From an uncultured Clostridia bacterium (GTDB lineage Bacteria > Bacillota > Clostridia > Peptostreptococcales > Anaerovoracaceae): a stretch of 32,543 nucleotides of DNA. Made by a program: the position numbers and the translations under genes. The stretch is taken from positions 1 to 32,543 of the forward strand of contig CAKQHH010000018.1 in assembly GCA_934234035.1 (NCBI GenBank). Direction: 5' to 3'. Each line of letters begins with the position of its first letter. The stretch's first letter is position 1. Below are positions 15,468 through 24,218 of this stretch, piece after piece. A model generated the notes under the pieces. It was not told the DNA's origin and ran no database searches. It saw only the letters and a list, made by a program, of their open reading frames with translations.

Positions 15468-16757
15468 TTATTCAGTCGCTTCTGCCATTGCAGCCTTCTT
15501 TGCGTGCATCTTCTTGATGTAGCGCTTGTAAACGGTCAGGATAACCAGACCGATTACCATCATTGCTGCCAAGAAGACGAACAGGATATGGTATCCCGCA
15601 TTTCCATAAGAATCCAAAACTTTTCCGGCCAGCAGTGGGCAGAAGAATTCCGGCATATATCCGATGGTGCAGATCAGGCCGATGGCGGTTCCGGACATAT
15701 GCTTTGGAATTCCGCATTCGTCAAACATGGAGAACGCCAGAGAATATGCTGCATACATGCCGAAGTAGATGCATACGCAGATACCGATAAAGACGGTATT
15801 TGTCATGGATCCCGCAAAGATCAGCACCAGCGTGGACGCCAGCATGATGCCCAGCGTTCCGTACATTACGTTCGCTCTTCCGATTCGGTCTGCCGCCACG
15901 CCACCAACCACGCAGGCTACCGGACGAACGTACTGCGCCAGCATGGTGACCATGGCACCGGCAGCAGCGGTCATTCCCAGGTTCGCGGTTGCATACGGAG
16001 TGAAGTAGTAGAACAGGATATTCATGGTGTAGGAGCAGCATACGACCAGAGACAGCATCCATACCACCGGCATCTTCAGCACCTGTTTTACAATGGCAAA
16101 GGAGAACTTGCTCTCTTCCTCGTCTTCCTTGACGGTTTCTTTCTTATCGGTTTCGAACTTCTTTTCATCCAACACGAAGTACAGTCCGATGCCCATTACG
16201 ATGCAGATGGCGGAGTAGAAAATTACCACGCCGTTCAGGCCTGCCAGGTCGCTGGCTTTCTTGCTCAGTGCGTTGAAGATGGCCAGAGTTACCGCCAGCT
16301 GTACTGCATTGGTGACACCTCTTGTGGCATCCATGAAGCCGTATGCCTTACTCTGCTCATCCTCATTCGCCAGAGAACGTAGCACCTTCAGCAGCGCCGG
16401 CCAGAAGGCGAACAGGGAGGTAAAGCCCCAGAGCAGATAGATGAATACCAGCATCAGATAATTCGGGTGCATCAAGTGCAGCAAACCACCCAAACCGGTG
16501 AGAATCATGGATATGGTCATCAGCTTTCTTGCAGAGAACATATCCGCAACCACACCGCCAAACAGATAGGAGCAGGCACCCATGATTCCGAAAATAGAAC
16601 CAAACATTCCCATCTGTGAATTGGTTAATCCGTAAGTCTGCAGGTACGCATCGTAGTAGTAGGATCTGAAATACGGCAGTCCGTAAATCATGGTACCTGC
16701 AATAGAAATCAGAATTAATCTGAGCATATTCTTTTTAAGCTTTGATTGTGTTCCCAT
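15468..16757 (-). CDS. MFS transporter, copy 1
   Basis: 429 residues with 12 predicted helices and a charged central loop (about 205-225, Lys/Glu-rich). The MFS signature after helix 2 reads GGVVADMFSARKL (D-x3-R-K type), repeated after helix 8 as GGVAADRIGRANV. The substrate is not evident. It is preceded at 26 nt by the amidohydrolase gene on the same transcript, suggesting uptake or export of that enzyme's substrate or product. It is about 95% identical in protein to the MFS gene at 19070; the differences cluster at the helix 2-4 region, the central loop and the C-terminal tail (here ending MAEATE). ATG has AAGGAG 8 nt upstream. Confidence 0.9.
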   Translation of the reverse strand: MGTQSKLKKNMLRLILISIAGTMIYGLPYFRSYYYDAYLQTYGLTNSQMGMFGSIFGIMGACSYLFGGVVADMFSARKLMTISMILTGLGGLLHLMHPNYLMLVFIYLLWGFTSLFAFWPALLKVLRSLANEDEQSKAYGFMDATRGVTNAVQLAVTLAIFNALSKKASDLAGLNGVVIFYSAICIVMGIGLYFVLDEKKFETDKKETVKEDEEESKFSFAIVKQVLKMPVVWMLSLVVCCSYTMNILFYYFTPYATANLGMTAAAGAMVTMLAQYVRPVACVVGGVAADRIGRANVMYGTLGIMLASTLVLIFAGSMTNTVFIGICVCIYFGMYAAYSLAFSMFDECGIPKHMSGTAIGLICTIGYMPEFFCPLLAGKVLDSYGNAGYHILFVFLAAMMVIGLVILTVYKRYIKKMHAKKAAMAEATE

Positions 16758-16783
16758 AATTGTGTCTCCTTAACTCTTCCCGG

Positions 16784-17965
16784 TTATACAAAAACCTTCT
16801 TGCCGTCCTTGATGACCAGTGCAACATCATTCAATTTTTCAATATCTTCATCCGGATTTCCCCGGAATACTGCCAAATTCGCTTTCTTTCCTGCTTTTAT
16901 GGTGCCCACCCGATCGTCGATCATCAGGATTTCCGCATTGTACTTGGTCGCCTGAATCAACGTATCCTTCGGGTCCATTCCCAGCTTGTTCACACGAATC
17001 CGGAACTCGTAGATTCCGTTGCCGTGGCTGCCCTCGTAGACACCCGCATCGGTAGCCCAACCCATCTTGATTCCCTGCAGGTAGGCCTCTCTCATTCCTT
17101 CATCCAGAACCTTGACGATTTTCTTGGATTTCTCCACGTAGTGCTTCGGCATTCCTTCCGGCCAATCCAGGAAGGAGTGCGGTGCGCTCAGTGTCGGCAT
17201 CATGAAGCTCTGATTCGATGCCTTGTACATCCGCAAGCACTCATCATCCATAATGGTGGAATGCTCAATGGTACGAACGCCATTGCGAATGCACATCTTG
17301 ATGCCCTCCGTTCCGTGGCAGTGCACGGATACCGGCATCTTCAAAAAGTCTGCCATATCGCAAGCAGCTTTCAATTCCTCTTCGGTAATAATCGGAAGCC
17401 CCGGCTCCGCACCCGGATTCATGATTGCTCCGGTGCCCATAATTTTAATCCAGTCGGCGCCCCTCTGATACTGCTTTCGAATCGCTTTCCGGAACTCTTC
17501 CGGAGAATCCGCTTCCAGATACATGGTACCGAAGAAGTCATTTCCCTTCTCTGTCGGCGAGATGATCTTTCCGCTGGCCAGGATGTCCGGTGCCACCACC
17601 GCGTCTTCCCGAACCGCTCTGGCGATGTCGATTACAATATTGTTTCGGTCACCCACATCCCGAACGGTGGTGTAACCCTGACGCAGGTTATCCTGTGCCA
17701 GCTTCAGCGCGGTCATGCTGCGGTATGCATCCGGCTGAACGTTTTCCTCGAAGGTGTTGGTACCCTTCAGGTCTAAGTGCAGATGCGCTTCGATTAATCC
17801 CGGAATCACGGTCATATCAGTCATGTCCAAAACCTCACCGGCATCTGCAGTTTTCGGTGCTTTAATTTCCTGAATAATTCCATTATCTATAACGATATCC
17901 GCTCTGTCCGAATCGTATCCCTCGGTCAGCTCCGGGATGATTCTCGCGTTTCTCAATACAAGCAT
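16784..17965 (-). CDS. Metal-dependent amidohydrolase (imidazolonepropionase/prolidase-like group)
   Basis: 393 residues. Composite beta domain formed by the ends (NARIIPEL..., and GTIKAGKKANLAVFRGNPDED near the C-terminus) around a TIM barrel with all metal ligands: His61 and His63 (EAHLHLD), Lys174 (DWIKIMG, probably carboxylated), His215 (VHCH), His235 (IEHST) and Asp306 (WATDAG). Two-metal enzymes of this group hydrolyse cyclic amides or Xaa-Pro/Arg dipeptides. No signal peptide, so it is cytoplasmic. First gene of a two-gene operon with MFS transporter 1 and divergent from an XRE regulator. The exact substrate is unknown. Confidence 0.88.
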   Translation of the reverse strand: MLVLRNARIIPELTEGYDSDRADIVIDNGIIQEIKAPKTADAGEVLDMTDMTVIPGLIEAHLHLDLKGTNTFEENVQPDAYRSMTALKLAQDNLRQGYTTVRDVGDRNNIVIDIARAVREDAVVAPDILASGKIISPTEKGNDFFGTMYLEADSPEEFRKAIRKQYQRGADWIKIMGTGAIMNPGAEPGLPIITEEELKAACDMADFLKMPVSVHCHGTEGIKMCIRNGVRTIEHSTIMDDECLRMYKASNQSFMMPTLSAPHSFLDWPEGMPKHYVEKSKKIVKVLDEGMREAYLQGIKMGWATDAGVYEGSHGNGIYEFRIRVNKLGMDPKDTLIQATKYNAEILMIDDRVGTIKAGKKANLAVFRGNPDEDIEKLNDVALVIKDGKKVFV

Positions 17966-18016
17966 CTTTGTCGGTTCCTTTCTTCCGTAAAATCAATTTG
18001 CTCTGCGGTCTAAGGT

Positions 18017-18095
18017 TTCCGGCTTCTGTCACCGGAATAATATCCTTACCTCCTAAACAAGTACTCTCGCCTTAACTTGTCTATATAATAACAAA
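18017..18095 (-). promoter_or_regulatory. Leader and promoter region of the amidohydrolase-MFS1 operon
   Basis: The plus-strand block TTGTCTATATAATAACAAA (18077-18095) gives the (-) strand extended -10 TGTTATTAT. The same 19-bp block, differing at three central bases, lies upstream of the CocE-like hydrolase at 24009-24027. The leader also holds a hairpin (TTCCGG 18017-18022 / CCGGAA 18032-18037) and an unused AGGAGGTAAGG at about 18055-18045. I read the shared block as a common operator/promoter of both modules. Confidence 0.5.
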
Positions 18096-18152
18096 GAGAA
18101 AATCCCGGCTCAAATTCGGCTGCATTCACGTTTTTCAAAAATGGTTCGATTA

Positions 18153-18194
18153 TTTTTTTCATATAATGAAAAAAACTTGCAAATGTGTTATAGT
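18153..18194 (+). promoter_or_regulatory. Promoter with palindromic operator, XRE regulator 1
   Basis: TTTTTTTCAT-ATA-ATGAAAAAAA (18153-18175) is a perfect 10-bp-arm palindrome covering the -35 region. The extended -10 TGTTATAGT ends at 18194. The paralogous gene has TTTCATATTGTGAAA at the same place. Autoregulation is the likely meaning. Confidence 0.6.
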
Positions 18195-18282
18195 TGTCCT
18201 TAGTAATTTGCATACATCACATTTATTCATGAAATTCTTTCCAAAAGCGAAAGTTTGGATCGACATCAGAAGGGAGACATCT

Positions 18283-18972
18283 ATGCAGCCATCATTTTAC
18301 AGAACCCTCGGTCAAAAAATAAAAGCCTGCCGGAAGGCGAAGGGCATCACATTGACGGAATTGGCGGACACCATTCATCGGAGTCCCGCCTCCCTTTCCA
18401 AATATGAGAGCGGGGATGTGAACATCGCCATCGACGCTCTGGTGGAAATCTGCACCGCGTTAAATGTGGATATTGCGGAATTCCTGCCGGCTACCTACAG
18501 CGATCCGGACAATGTGGATATCCTGAAGTACAAAAAGCATTTTGTGGATCAACTGTACATCTACTGGTACAGCGGAGACGCTAAAAAGGTAAAGAGTGCA
18601 CTCATCGAGAACTCCCATCCGTCCATGAAATCCGTGCTGTATTTCGATACGGATGCAAAGCATATGGAGTATCAGTCGGATTTCATCTATCACGGCGAGG
18701 TCACTTACTCCGATACCTGCATCATGTTCTACTACACCAATGAGGAACCTCCGTTTGATAAGATCTTTATTCGGATGCCTCTTCTCTTCCATAAGGACCA
18801 TCCTCAGATGGGAATCATGTCCTGCATCTCCCTGTTCTACCAGGGGGTAACCGCCAAAATCATGGTATCCAAGAAGCCCCTCACCTTCACGCCGGAGCTG
18901 ACGAAGGAGCTCTTCATCTCTCCGGAAGAAATTAAGGAACTGAAACGCAGCAACATGCTGATTATAAAATAG
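18283..18972 (+). CDS. XRE-family regulator, copy 1
   Basis: 229 residues from the ATG at 18283, chosen because GGGAG precedes it and the paralogue at 24219 starts at the same residue (MQxSFY). An HTH_3 DNA-binding domain fills about 8-68 (LGQKIKACRKAKGITLTELA, then HRSPASLSKYESG as recognition helix). The C-terminal part (about 80-229) has aromatic-rich strands (LYIYWY, MFYYTNE) and no cupin His motif; it probably senses a small ligand, but I do not recognise the domain. Divergent from the amidohydrolase-MFS1 operon, which it most likely controls. About 74% identical to the second copy. A CTTTC-N7-GAAAG repeat (18237-18253) in the leader is kept in both copies. Confidence 0.88.
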   Translation: MQPSFYRTLGQKIKACRKAKGITLTELADTIHRSPASLSKYESGDVNIAIDALVEICTALNVDIAEFLPATYSDPDNVDILKYKKHFVDQLYIYWYSGDAKKVKSALIENSHPSMKSVLYFDTDAKHMEYQSDFIYHGEVTYSDTCIMFYYTNEEPPFDKIFIRMPLLFHKDHPQMGIMSCISLFYQGVTAKIMVSKKPLTFTPELTKELFISPEEIKELKRSNMLIIK

Positions 18973-18983
18973 AAACACCGAAT

Positions 18984-19018
18984 GAAAGGACCCCGTCGAA
19001 AATCGACGGAGTCCTTTC
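18984..19018. terminator. Bidirectional terminator between XRE 1 and MFS transporter 2
   Basis: Stem GAAAGGACCCCGTCGA / TCGACGGAGTCCTTTC with one mismatch and a 3-nt loop, between convergent genes. Confidence 0.85.
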
Positions 19019-19069
19019 GGCTTATATTCTGATATGGTCACTTAGAATATTCAAATATAATTGTCTGAA

Positions 19070-20341
19070 TTAAAGCGCGCCCTTTGCGTGCATCTTCTTG
19101 ATGTAGCGCTTGTAAACGGTGAGAATCACCAGACCGATTACCATCATGACTGCTAAGAATACGAACAGGATATGGTATCCCGCATTCCCGTACGAATCCA
19201 GAACTTTTCCGGCCAGCAGCGGGCAGATGAATTCCGGCATATAACCGATGGTGCAGATCAGACCGATGGCGGTTCCGGACATGTGCTTCGGAATTCCGCA
19301 TTCATCAAACATGGAGAACGCCAGAGAATATGCCGCATACATGCCGAAGTAGATGCATACGCAGATAGCGATGAACACCTTGCTGGTCATAGATCCCGCA
19401 AAGATCAGCACCAGCGTGGACGCCAACATGATGCCCAGCGTTCCGTACATTACGTTCGCTCTTCCGATTCGGTCTGCCGCCACGCCGCCGACCACGCAAG
19501 CCACCGGACGAACGTACTGCGCCAGCATGGTAACCATGGCACCGGCAGCGGCAGTCATGCCCAGGTTTGCGGTTGCATACGGAGTGAAGTAGTAGAACAG
19601 GATGTTCATGGTGTAAGAACAGCATACCACCAGGGACAGCATCCATACCACTGGCATCTTCAGCACCTGTTTTACAATGGCAAAGGAGAACTTGCTCTCT
19701 TCCTCTTCCGCTTTGACATCATCTTTCTTTTCGGTTTCGAACTTTCTTTCATCCAGTACGAAGTACAATCCAATGCCCATTACGATACAGATGGCGGAGT
19801 AGAAAATTACCACGCCGTTCAGGCCTGCCAGGTCGCTGGCTTTCTTGCTCAGCGCATTGAAGATGGCCAGAGTTACCGCCAGCTGAACCGCATTGGTGAC
19901 ACCTCTTGTCGCATCCATAAAGCCGTACGCCTTGCTCTGCTCGTCCTCATTTGCCAGAGAACGCAGCACCTTCAGCAGTGCCGGCCAGAATGCGAACAGG
20001 GAGGTGAAGCCCCAGAGCAGATAGATGAATACCAGCATCAGATAATTCGGGTGCAGCAGGTGCAGCAAACCACCCAAGCCGGTGAGGACCATGGAGACGG
20101 ACATCAGTTTTTTCGGTGTGAAAATATCCGCCACCACGCCGCCGAACAGATAGGAGCAGGCGCCCATGATTCCGAAAATGGAACCGAACATACCCATCTG
20201 AGCGTTGGTCAATCCGTAAGTCTGCAGATACGCATCGTAGTAGTACGATCTAAAATACGGCAATCCGTAGATCATGGTTCCGGCGATGGAAATCAGGATC
20301 AGCCGGAGCATGTTTTTCTTCAGTTTTGATTGTGTTCCCAT
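19070..20341 (-). CDS. MFS transporter, copy 2
   Basis: 423 residues, 12 helices, the same MFS signatures as copy 1 (GGVVADIFTPKKL, GGVAADRIGRANV). The nucleotide sequence is also very close to copy 1 over most of its length, including silent positions, showing recent duplication or gene conversion. The C-terminus is shorter (MHAKGAL). It lies 38 nt after the APC permease and probably belongs to the hydrolase-permease transcript. GAGGAG precedes the ATG. Substrate unknown; the link to two different hydrolases suggests related compounds are transported. Confidence 0.9.
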   Translation of the reverse strand: MGTQSKLKKNMLRLILISIAGTMIYGLPYFRSYYYDAYLQTYGLTNAQMGMFGSIFGIMGACSYLFGGVVADIFTPKKLMSVSMVLTGLGGLLHLLHPNYLMLVFIYLLWGFTSLFAFWPALLKVLRSLANEDEQSKAYGFMDATRGVTNAVQLAVTLAIFNALSKKASDLAGLNGVVIFYSAICIVMGIGLYFVLDERKFETEKKDDVKAEEEESKFSFAIVKQVLKMPVVWMLSLVVCCSYTMNILFYYFTPYATANLGMTAAAGAMVTMLAQYVRPVACVVGGVAADRIGRANVMYGTLGIMLASTLVLIFAGSMTSKVFIAICVCIYFGMYAAYSLAFSMFDECGIPKHMSGTAIGLICTIGYMPEFICPLLAGKVLDSYGNAGYHILFVFLAVMMVIGLVILTVYKRYIKKMHAKGAL

Positions 20342-20379
20342 AATACTCTCCTCACTTATTTAATTGTCGCTAAAAATAA

Positions 20380-21840
20380 TTACTTTTCCCCTGAGGTTTC
20401 CGGCTCCGATTCCGGAACGGTCTGTTTCACGTCTCTCACCGGAATCACCTTGTTCTCCAATCCGGATTTCTTCCAGATCAGCAGGCCGGATACGATAATC
20501 AATATACTTCCGCCAATCAGCTCTGCTTCATAGATGATGTTTTCCTGCGTGCTTCCCATAATCGGAAGTGCAGAGCAGATGATGGCAAATACGCACAATG
20601 TGGTTACGGCATATGTAACGGTGGACGCCAGCTTCTTGTTCTTCGTCATCACATAGAGCCCATCCAAATCTTCTTTTTCCCGCTTAATCTTTCCGTATGC
20701 CAGGAACAGGAATACGTACGGGAACAGCGTGGTCAGCGCGGTCATGGTCACCAGCATGTTGTAGATTGCTTCCACTCCCGGCAGGTAGGACACGCCGATC
20801 AGCAGGACGGAAATCAGGGTAGCCTGGAAAACAATTGCTTTAGTCGGAATTCCGTGCTCATTCACCTTGGTAATCCGTTCCGAGAATACGCCCGGCTCCA
20901 CGAATCCGAAGAGCATCTTGGTCGGCTGTGCGATGTACAGAACCAGCGCCCCCAATACAGACAGTGCGATTCCCAGTGCGATGACCTGAACGAACAGGGT
21001 TGGAATTCCCAGAAGTTCACAGGCACGAAGCAGTGCATCCAGCGTTCCGGTAGAAGACTGAATTTCCGAGGTCGGCAGCAGCATGGTCATGGCGATGGAA
21101 CCGATGGCGTACAGCACGCCGATAATTGCCGCTGCGGTGCAGATTGCCCGCGGATAATTCTTCTGCGGATTCTCCATCTCCGAGATGAAGTTGGCGGCCA
21201 GCTGAGCACCGGTGTAGGCAAACATAATGCTGGAAATCGCTACCAGGGAGTTCATGTTCAGCTTCGGCGTCAGCGTCGCAAGGGTGAATACGGAAGCACT
21301 CGGCGCCTTCTTCAGGAAAACGATTGCCACAAAGCTCAGTACAATCAGGCATACCGTCGGCACCGTGGATCCCAGAGATCCCACACTGGTAAAATACTTT
21401 CCGAATTCCATGCCTTTCATGCTGGCGATGGACAGAATCCAAATGATGGCGATGGACATCACCAACACCAACAATTTGTTGTTGGCCAGTTCCGGACGTC
21501 CCACCATGTAGGTGGCATTTACCGAAAAGAAGGTGAGGAAGGATGCAAACCAGAAAATTAAAGCCGTCCAGTGCATCCAGGACACCAGGAATCCGTATTT
21601 GGTTCCGAAGGCCACCTTCACCCAATAGGCCAGCCCGCCATCGTGTGGATAGGATGCTGCCATTTCCGCGCACATCAGTGCCTGCGGTACGAAGAACAGG
21701 AACATCAATATTACCCACATCGGAATCGCACCCAGTCCCAGATACGCATCCGATGTGGATCTGGCAATCCAGCGAATTCCGTACAGAGCGGAAATGTTCA
21801 GCATAACCAGTTCCCAAAATGTGATTTTCTTGTTTTTCAT
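20380..21840 (-). CDS. APC-superfamily amino acid permease (GadC/AGT-like)
   Basis: 486 residues, about 12-13 hydrophobic helices. The opening FWELVMLNISALYGIRWIA corresponds to helix 1 with the substrate-binding bend; FAYTGAQLAANFISEMENPQKNYPRAI (helix 6 and the following conserved E-x-NP-x-x-YPRAI motif) is typical of the amino acid/glutamate-GABA antiporter branch. The C-terminal tail is hydrophilic (EPETSGEK). ATG follows AAGGAGAGG. It lies 84 nt downstream of the CocE-like hydrolase with a hairpin in between, so it may take up or exchange the amino acid released by that enzyme. Substrate specificity is inference. Confidence 0.88.
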   Translation of the reverse strand: MKNKKITFWELVMLNISALYGIRWIARSTSDAYLGLGAIPMWVILMFLFFVPQALMCAEMAASYPHDGGLAYWVKVAFGTKYGFLVSWMHWTALIFWFASFLTFFSVNATYMVGRPELANNKLLVLVMSIAIIWILSIASMKGMEFGKYFTSVGSLGSTVPTVCLIVLSFVAIVFLKKAPSASVFTLATLTPKLNMNSLVAISSIMFAYTGAQLAANFISEMENPQKNYPRAICTAAAIIGVLYAIGSIAMTMLLPTSEIQSSTGTLDALLRACELLGIPTLFVQVIALGIALSVLGALVLYIAQPTKMLFGFVEPGVFSERITKVNEHGIPTKAIVFQATLISVLLIGVSYLPGVEAIYNMLVTMTALTTLFPYVFLFLAYGKIKREKEDLDGLYVMTKNKKLASTVTYAVTTLCVFAIICSALPIMGSTQENIIYEAELIGGSILIIVSGLLIWKKSGLENKVIPVRDVKQTVPESEPETSGEK

Positions 21841-21880
21841 AGCCCCTCTCCTTTTCTGTCTATCTCTTATTCTTTATAAA

Positions 21881-21914
21881 GCATAGGGGAGGCCGGAGTC
21901 CGCCCCCCCTATGC
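21881..21914 (-). terminator. Hairpin between the CocE-like hydrolase and the APC permease
   Basis: Arms GCATAGGGGAGGC and GCCCCCCCTATGC (12 of 13 paired) with an 8-nt loop. On the (-) strand TTTATAAAG follows, a poor U-tract, so partial read-through into the permease and MFS2 genes is likely. Confidence 0.65.
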
Positions 21915-21924
21915 AAGCTGTTTT

Positions 21925-23973
21925 CTAGAGTCCGTTACGAGGAACGGTTACATCGTAATCCCTGTGGAATGCATGCTCTCCGTTGATGGAAGCATCCATG
22001 AATCCGGTAATGTAGAAGTTCTCTTTGTCGGCGGTCTGTACCACATCGATGTCGCAGTCGATTTCCCAGCCCGGACGACCGTTCTTCATCTTCTGAATGA
22101 TTTCATATCTTGCATCCGACGGATCGGAGTTGCTTACGGTCAGGATTCTCTTCAGGTTGTGCTCTACCACGGTGCCGATATCATCGAAGCGATAGATTCC
22201 TTCGCCGAATACGCCGCCCACACCGTCGGTGATGGATGTCCAGGAGTCGGTGAGCAGATCGTAGGTAATCTGACGGTTTACCACGCCTTCCTTCAGGACG
22301 GTCATCGGTGTCAGCGGAGCGCACTTCGCTTCCATGTTCGGGCCTTCGGTATCCTTACCGGTGAAGATTGGCAGGGTGAACTCTGCGGTGGAGAGATCCA
22401 GCTTCAGAGTTACCTTCTCCGGAGACGGCCAGATCATCGGCCAGAAGGAGTTTGCAACGGCCAGGCGAACTCTGTGTCCCTTCGGGAATACGTGTCCGCA
22501 TACGTCCAGTGTAACGGTTGCCTTGTATTTCTTGCCCGGCTCCAGATATGTCACCTTCTCGTGTCCTTCCAGGTGAGTCAAGTTCATGAGGCCGTAGGAT
22601 ACTCTGGTTGCCGCGCCATCCGGATGAATGTCGCACAGTTCTGCATACAGGAATGCGTTTGGCTTGTCGGCGGTGAACTCTACGGTGAATGTCGGATATC
22701 CGAAGATCTCGAAGTCCTCTTCGATTACGTCGGAATCGAAGGTCATTGCCATTCCGTCATCGCATCTCATATCTGCCGGGCTCTCACCCAGAACGCCGGC
22801 GCCCATCCACTCGTTGGCGAACAGTCCGTGATTCTGAACGGTGCTGAGATCCACGATTTCTTCCTTATCGTTCTTCTCATCCTGCAGGTGACCGTAGGTC
22901 ATGTGCAGTGTTTTATCGTTTACGTCAGCGGATGGCCAGCTTTCTACTGCAACCCAGCGTCCGTCGGAGATTGGGTGTACGGTTTCCGGCTTCATGCTGT
23001 CTTCCATCCATACGGTGATCTGTGGGCAATCCAAGGTATCGTTGTCGATGCCCTTCAGCCACTTATCCCACCATTTGGTTGCTTCACCCAGGTAATCCAT
23101 TGCCGGCTGCGGCATTCCGTCGTGCTGGAATACGTGTGCCCACGGTCCGATGATGGCCTTTCTCGGAACGGACAGGCCTTCCATCAGTGTGCAGACGCTG
23201 TTGGTGTAGGAATCGGCATATCCGTCCAGTGCGAATACCGGAACCTGAATGTCGTCGTAGTTCACGCTGACGGAACCGTGCTTCCAGTAGTCGTCTCTGG
23301 TCTGATGTTTCAGCCAGTTTTCCGGCCACAGCGGCATCTCTTCCAGTCTCTTGATGGATTCTTCATACCATGTATCCGGTTTGATTTCTTTATCAATCGG
23401 ACGGCACATATATGCCAGCATGATGTTGCCCCACCAGAAGTTGTCGTTCAGGAGGCATCCGCCCTTGTAGTGGATATCCTGTGTGTAACGATCGTCTACG
23501 AAGCCGATGCAGATGATGGCCTTCAGCGGCGCCGGTCTTCTTGCGGCAACCTGGAGGGAGTTGAATCCGGACCAGGACTTGCCCTGCATACCCACGTTTC
23601 CGTCGCACCATGGCTGTGCAGCAATCCAGTTGATGGCATCGATGGCATCATCCTGTTCCTGCTTCAGATACTCATCGTAGAAGCAGTCGTCGGATTCGCC
23701 GGCACCGCGCATATCCACGCGGACAACGTTGTATCCCATTCCAGCGAAGTATCCGTACATCGGTTCGTCTCTGCCTCTCATACCGTCTCTCTTACGGTAT
23801 GGCTGGGTTTCGAAGATGGTCGGCAGCGGTTTGTCGGACTTTGGTTTCCACATACGTGCCGAACATCTGCATCCGTCGGACATCGGTACCCAGATATTTT
23901 CAATGACTTCCCACTCATACGGGAACTCTTCCCGGGACATTACTCTTTTCTGTTTAAATTCCTGTTTAGCCAT
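21925..23973 (-). CDS. CocE/NonD-family serine hydrolase (X-Pro dipeptidyl-peptidase S15 type)
   Basis: 682 residues, full family size. The alpha/beta-hydrolase domain has the oxyanion RVDMRGAGESDD region (85-96), nucleophile Ser133 in GKSWSG (131-136), Asp254 in DGYADS and His280 in GPWAH. The C-terminal jelly-roll domain of the S15/CocE group follows from about 430. Members cleave acyl esters (cocaine esterase), beta-lactam esters or X-Pro peptides. No signal peptide is seen (MAKQEFKQ), so it acts in the cytoplasm on an imported compound. AGGAGG precedes the ATG. It is the first gene of a (-) operon with the APC permease and MFS copy 2, and divergent from XRE regulator 2. The substrate is unknown. 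Confidence 0.9.
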   Translation of the reverse strand: MAKQEFKQKRVMSREEFPYEWEVIENIWVPMSDGCRCSARMWKPKSDKPLPTIFETQPYRKRDGMRGRDEPMYGYFAGMGYNVVRVDMRGAGESDDCFYDEYLKQEQDDAIDAINWIAAQPWCDGNVGMQGKSWSGFNSLQVAARRPAPLKAIICIGFVDDRYTQDIHYKGGCLLNDNFWWGNIMLAYMCRPIDKEIKPDTWYEESIKRLEEMPLWPENWLKHQTRDDYWKHGSVSVNYDDIQVPVFALDGYADSYTNSVCTLMEGLSVPRKAIIGPWAHVFQHDGMPQPAMDYLGEATKWWDKWLKGIDNDTLDCPQITVWMEDSMKPETVHPISDGRWVAVESWPSADVNDKTLHMTYGHLQDEKNDKEEIVDLSTVQNHGLFANEWMGAGVLGESPADMRCDDGMAMTFDSDVIEEDFEIFGYPTFTVEFTADKPNAFLYAELCDIHPDGAATRVSYGLMNLTHLEGHEKVTYLEPGKKYKATVTLDVCGHVFPKGHRVRLAVANSFWPMIWPSPEKVTLKLDLSTAEFTLPIFTGKDTEGPNMEAKCAPLTPMTVLKEGVVNRQITYDLLTDSWTSITDGVGGVFGEGIYRFDDIGTVVEHNLKRILTVSNSDPSDARYEIIQKMKNGRPGWEIDCDIDVVQTADKENFYITGFMDASINGEHAFHRDYDVTVPRNGL

Positions 23974-24008
23974 AGTTATGTACCTCCTATGAATAATCTC
24001 TTCCTTGA

Positions 24009-24027
24009 TTGTCTAAAGAATAACAAA
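24009..24027 (-). promoter_or_regulatory. Promoter/operator block of the CocE-like operon, shared with the amidohydrolase operon
   Basis: TTGTCTAAAGAATAACAAA matches the block at 18077-18095 in 16 of 19 positions, in the same orientation relative to the hydrolase gene. On the (-) strand it contains TGTTATTCT, an extended -10. Confidence 0.5.
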
Positions 24028-24087
24028 ATGTTTTCGGAGGTTCAAATGTGCCCACTCTCTTTAAATTCAAAATTGGCGGGTATTTTC

Positions 24088-24187
24088 TTTCATATTGTGA
24101 AAAAAATATTGTCCTGTGGTATAATATTCCAAAAAGTGTTTTGAAGTATCACAAATATTCATGACTTTCTTTCCAAAAGTGAAAGTC
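24088..24187 (+). promoter_or_regulatory. Promoter and operators of XRE regulator 2
   Basis: TTTCATATTGTGAAA (24088-24102) lies over the -35 region, and the extended -10 TGGTATAAT ends at 24125. The leader holds GACTTTC (24163-24169) and GAAAGTC (24181-24187), an inverted repeat with 11-nt spacing. The layout equals that of XRE copy 1, which supports a shared regulatory logic. Confidence 0.6.
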
Positions 24188-24218
24188 TCAGTTTTTAAAA
24201 TAAAGAGGGGAGACGTCT

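Noticed and set aside
18045..18055. AGGAGGTAAGG on the (-) strand in the amidohydrolase leader as the ribosome site of a leader peptide
   Set aside because: No ATG, GTG or TTG lies at proper distance, and the nearest GTG frame overlaps the amidohydrolase without protein-like content.
18166..18282. 39-residue N-terminal extension of XRE regulator 1
   Set aside because: It would overlap the promoter; the paralogue begins at the same MQ residue as the ATG at 18283.
21964..24144. 726-codon frame opposite to the CocE-like hydrolase
   Set aside because: It is the antisense shadow of a gene with strong codon bias; the hydrolase has all catalytic motifs and a good ribosome site.
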